From positions 25,547 through 31,803 of the forward strand of contig DCIP01000105.1 in NCBI GenBank assembly GCA_002317115.1: a stretch of 6,257 nucleotides of DNA, in the 5' to 3' direction. Under the pieces are notes generated by a model. The model did no database searches and had not been told where the DNA came from. It was given only the letters and a program-made list of their open reading frames with translations. The translations under genes were made by a program, and so were the position numbers. Positions 5,822 through 6,257 of this stretch are shown here, one piece after another; the first letter of the stretch is position 1, and each line of letters opens with the position of its first letter. Source of the DNA: Candidatus Scybalocola fimicaballi. GTDB lineage: Bacteria > Bacteroidota > Bacteroidia > Bacteroidales > Paludibacteraceae.

Positions 5822-6257
5822 TGGCGCGCACCGCACGAACACTATACCCATAGTTACGGAGGCTGCCCCTGAAGTAGCTCCAGAAGACGTACTCCTCGTC
5901 GAAGTTCAAGTCGTGAGCGCTGCTATAGTCATGCTCGTCGAGCGAAGACGACCAGTAGCTGCCGTAGTCGCCCTTATTGCTGACATCCGAGCCGTAGCGG
6001 TAGCCAGCGGCAGGGAAAAAGACAGAGTTGCCGTTCTTTCCTGTGAATTTCGCTCCGTACACGCCGTTGACCTCCGTCATTTGGTATTGACACTCCTCTA
6101 CTAGCTCTCTCTGCTCCTCGTTTGTCGGCATGCGCCACTCTGATCCCCAGTTGGCTGTCGCCGCGTCATCCTCGGGGAGAAGTGTCATCAATCCATCTTC
6201 ATCATTATACTTTGTCTTTTCATCGTCTCCCCATTTGTATGTGCTCCAGTATTTGTA
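5817..6257 (-). CDS. FISUMP-domain protein (Fibrobacter succinogenes major paralogous domain), C-terminal part
   Basis: The frame is open to the window edge, so 146 residues of a longer protein are visible, ending RAVRAK. The order of motifs is that of the FISUMP (TIGR02145-like) domain: WSTYKWGDD...KYN near the start, DDAATANWGSEWRMPTNEEQ (about 29-48), a WRMPT core, GKNGNSVFFPAAGYR (about 72-86), GSYWSSSL, and the final YGYSVRAVRAK. The domain occurs in exported proteins of Bacteroidetes and Fibrobacter; its molecular role is unknown, and a C-type-lectin-like fold is suspected for related diversified proteins. Any signal peptide is outside the window. G+C is about 57%, well above the neighbouring operon, and codons ending in C dominate (10 of the 13 codons for YVFWSYFRGSLRN). 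Some family members are variable targets of diversity-generating retroelements. The MutS-like ORF downstream makes that worth testing here. Confidence 0.88.
   Translation of the reverse strand, partial: YKYWSTYKWGDDEKTKYNDEDGLMTLLPEDDAATANWGSEWRMPTNEEQRELVEECQYQMTEVNGVYGAKFTGKNGNSVFFPAAGYRYGSDVSNKGDYGSYWSSSLDEHDYSSAHDLNFDEEYVFWSYFRGSLRNYGYSVRAVRAK

Noticed and set aside
5544..6104. Open plus-strand frame of 186 codons across the FISUMP region
   Set aside because: It runs antisense through the MutS-like ORF, the palindrome, the heptamer repeat and the FISUMP gene. Its translation matches no family pattern, and it exists because the opposite strand is G+C-rich and codon-constrained.
1..6257. 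CRISPR array, tRNA or insertion-sequence signatures
   Set aside because: No regularly spaced direct repeats, no cloverleaf-like sequence with a TTCGA-type T-loop, and no transposase-like frame was found.

Overview
The window reads as a chromosomal segment of a Bacteroidetes bacterium, most likely Prevotella or a close relative. The reasons are TAnnTTTG-type promoter elements, AT-rich leaders with no clear Shine-Dalgarno sequence, a protein ending like a type IX secretion (T9SS) sorting domain, a GH73-LysM glucosaminidase of the Bacteroidetes type, and a FISUMP-domain protein. These are family-level readings by eye; no database search was possible.

Layout. Bases 1-372 (+) hold the C-terminal part of an RsuA/RluB-type rRNA pseudouridine synthase, closed by a hairpin terminator. 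Bases 452-1435 (+) encode a secreted peptidoglycan N-acetylglucosaminidase with two LysM domains. A degenerate TGTAGAGACG-type repeat and a long, possibly bidirectional terminator follow. Facing it is a 60-residue unknown protein (1535-1717, -) with its own -7 promoter element.

Bases 1899-5182 (-) look like one operon of three exported proteins, transcribed from a promoter at about 5214-5245. First is a small protein with a T9SS-like C-terminus. Next is a 577-residue exported protein resembling the Tp47-related proteins of gut bacteria. Last is ApbE, the FAD:protein FMN transferase, whose start overlaps the preceding stop as ATGA. The large protein carries D-V-V-T-S-A-T at residues 83-89, which fits the covalent flavinylation motif Dxx(S/T)(G/S)AT. 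I therefore infer a dedicated extracytosolic flavoprotein/flavin-transferase pair. This is the most interesting functional proposal in the window.

From about 5520 to the end, G+C rises from roughly 27% (5461-5520) to 50-60%. This part holds, on the minus strand, the C-terminal part of a FISUMP-domain protein (5817-6257, running off the window). Downstream of it is a 77-residue ORF (5492-5725) resembling the N-terminus of a MutS-like accessory protein that I associate with Bacteroidetes diversity-generating retroelements (DGRs). FISUMP-type proteins are known DGR targets, but no reverse transcriptase or template repeat is visible. The locus may be a DGR remnant, a remote DGR target, or unrelated. 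A perfect 20-bp palindrome and a 7-bp tandem repeat that supplies the FISUMP stop codon lie between the two genes.
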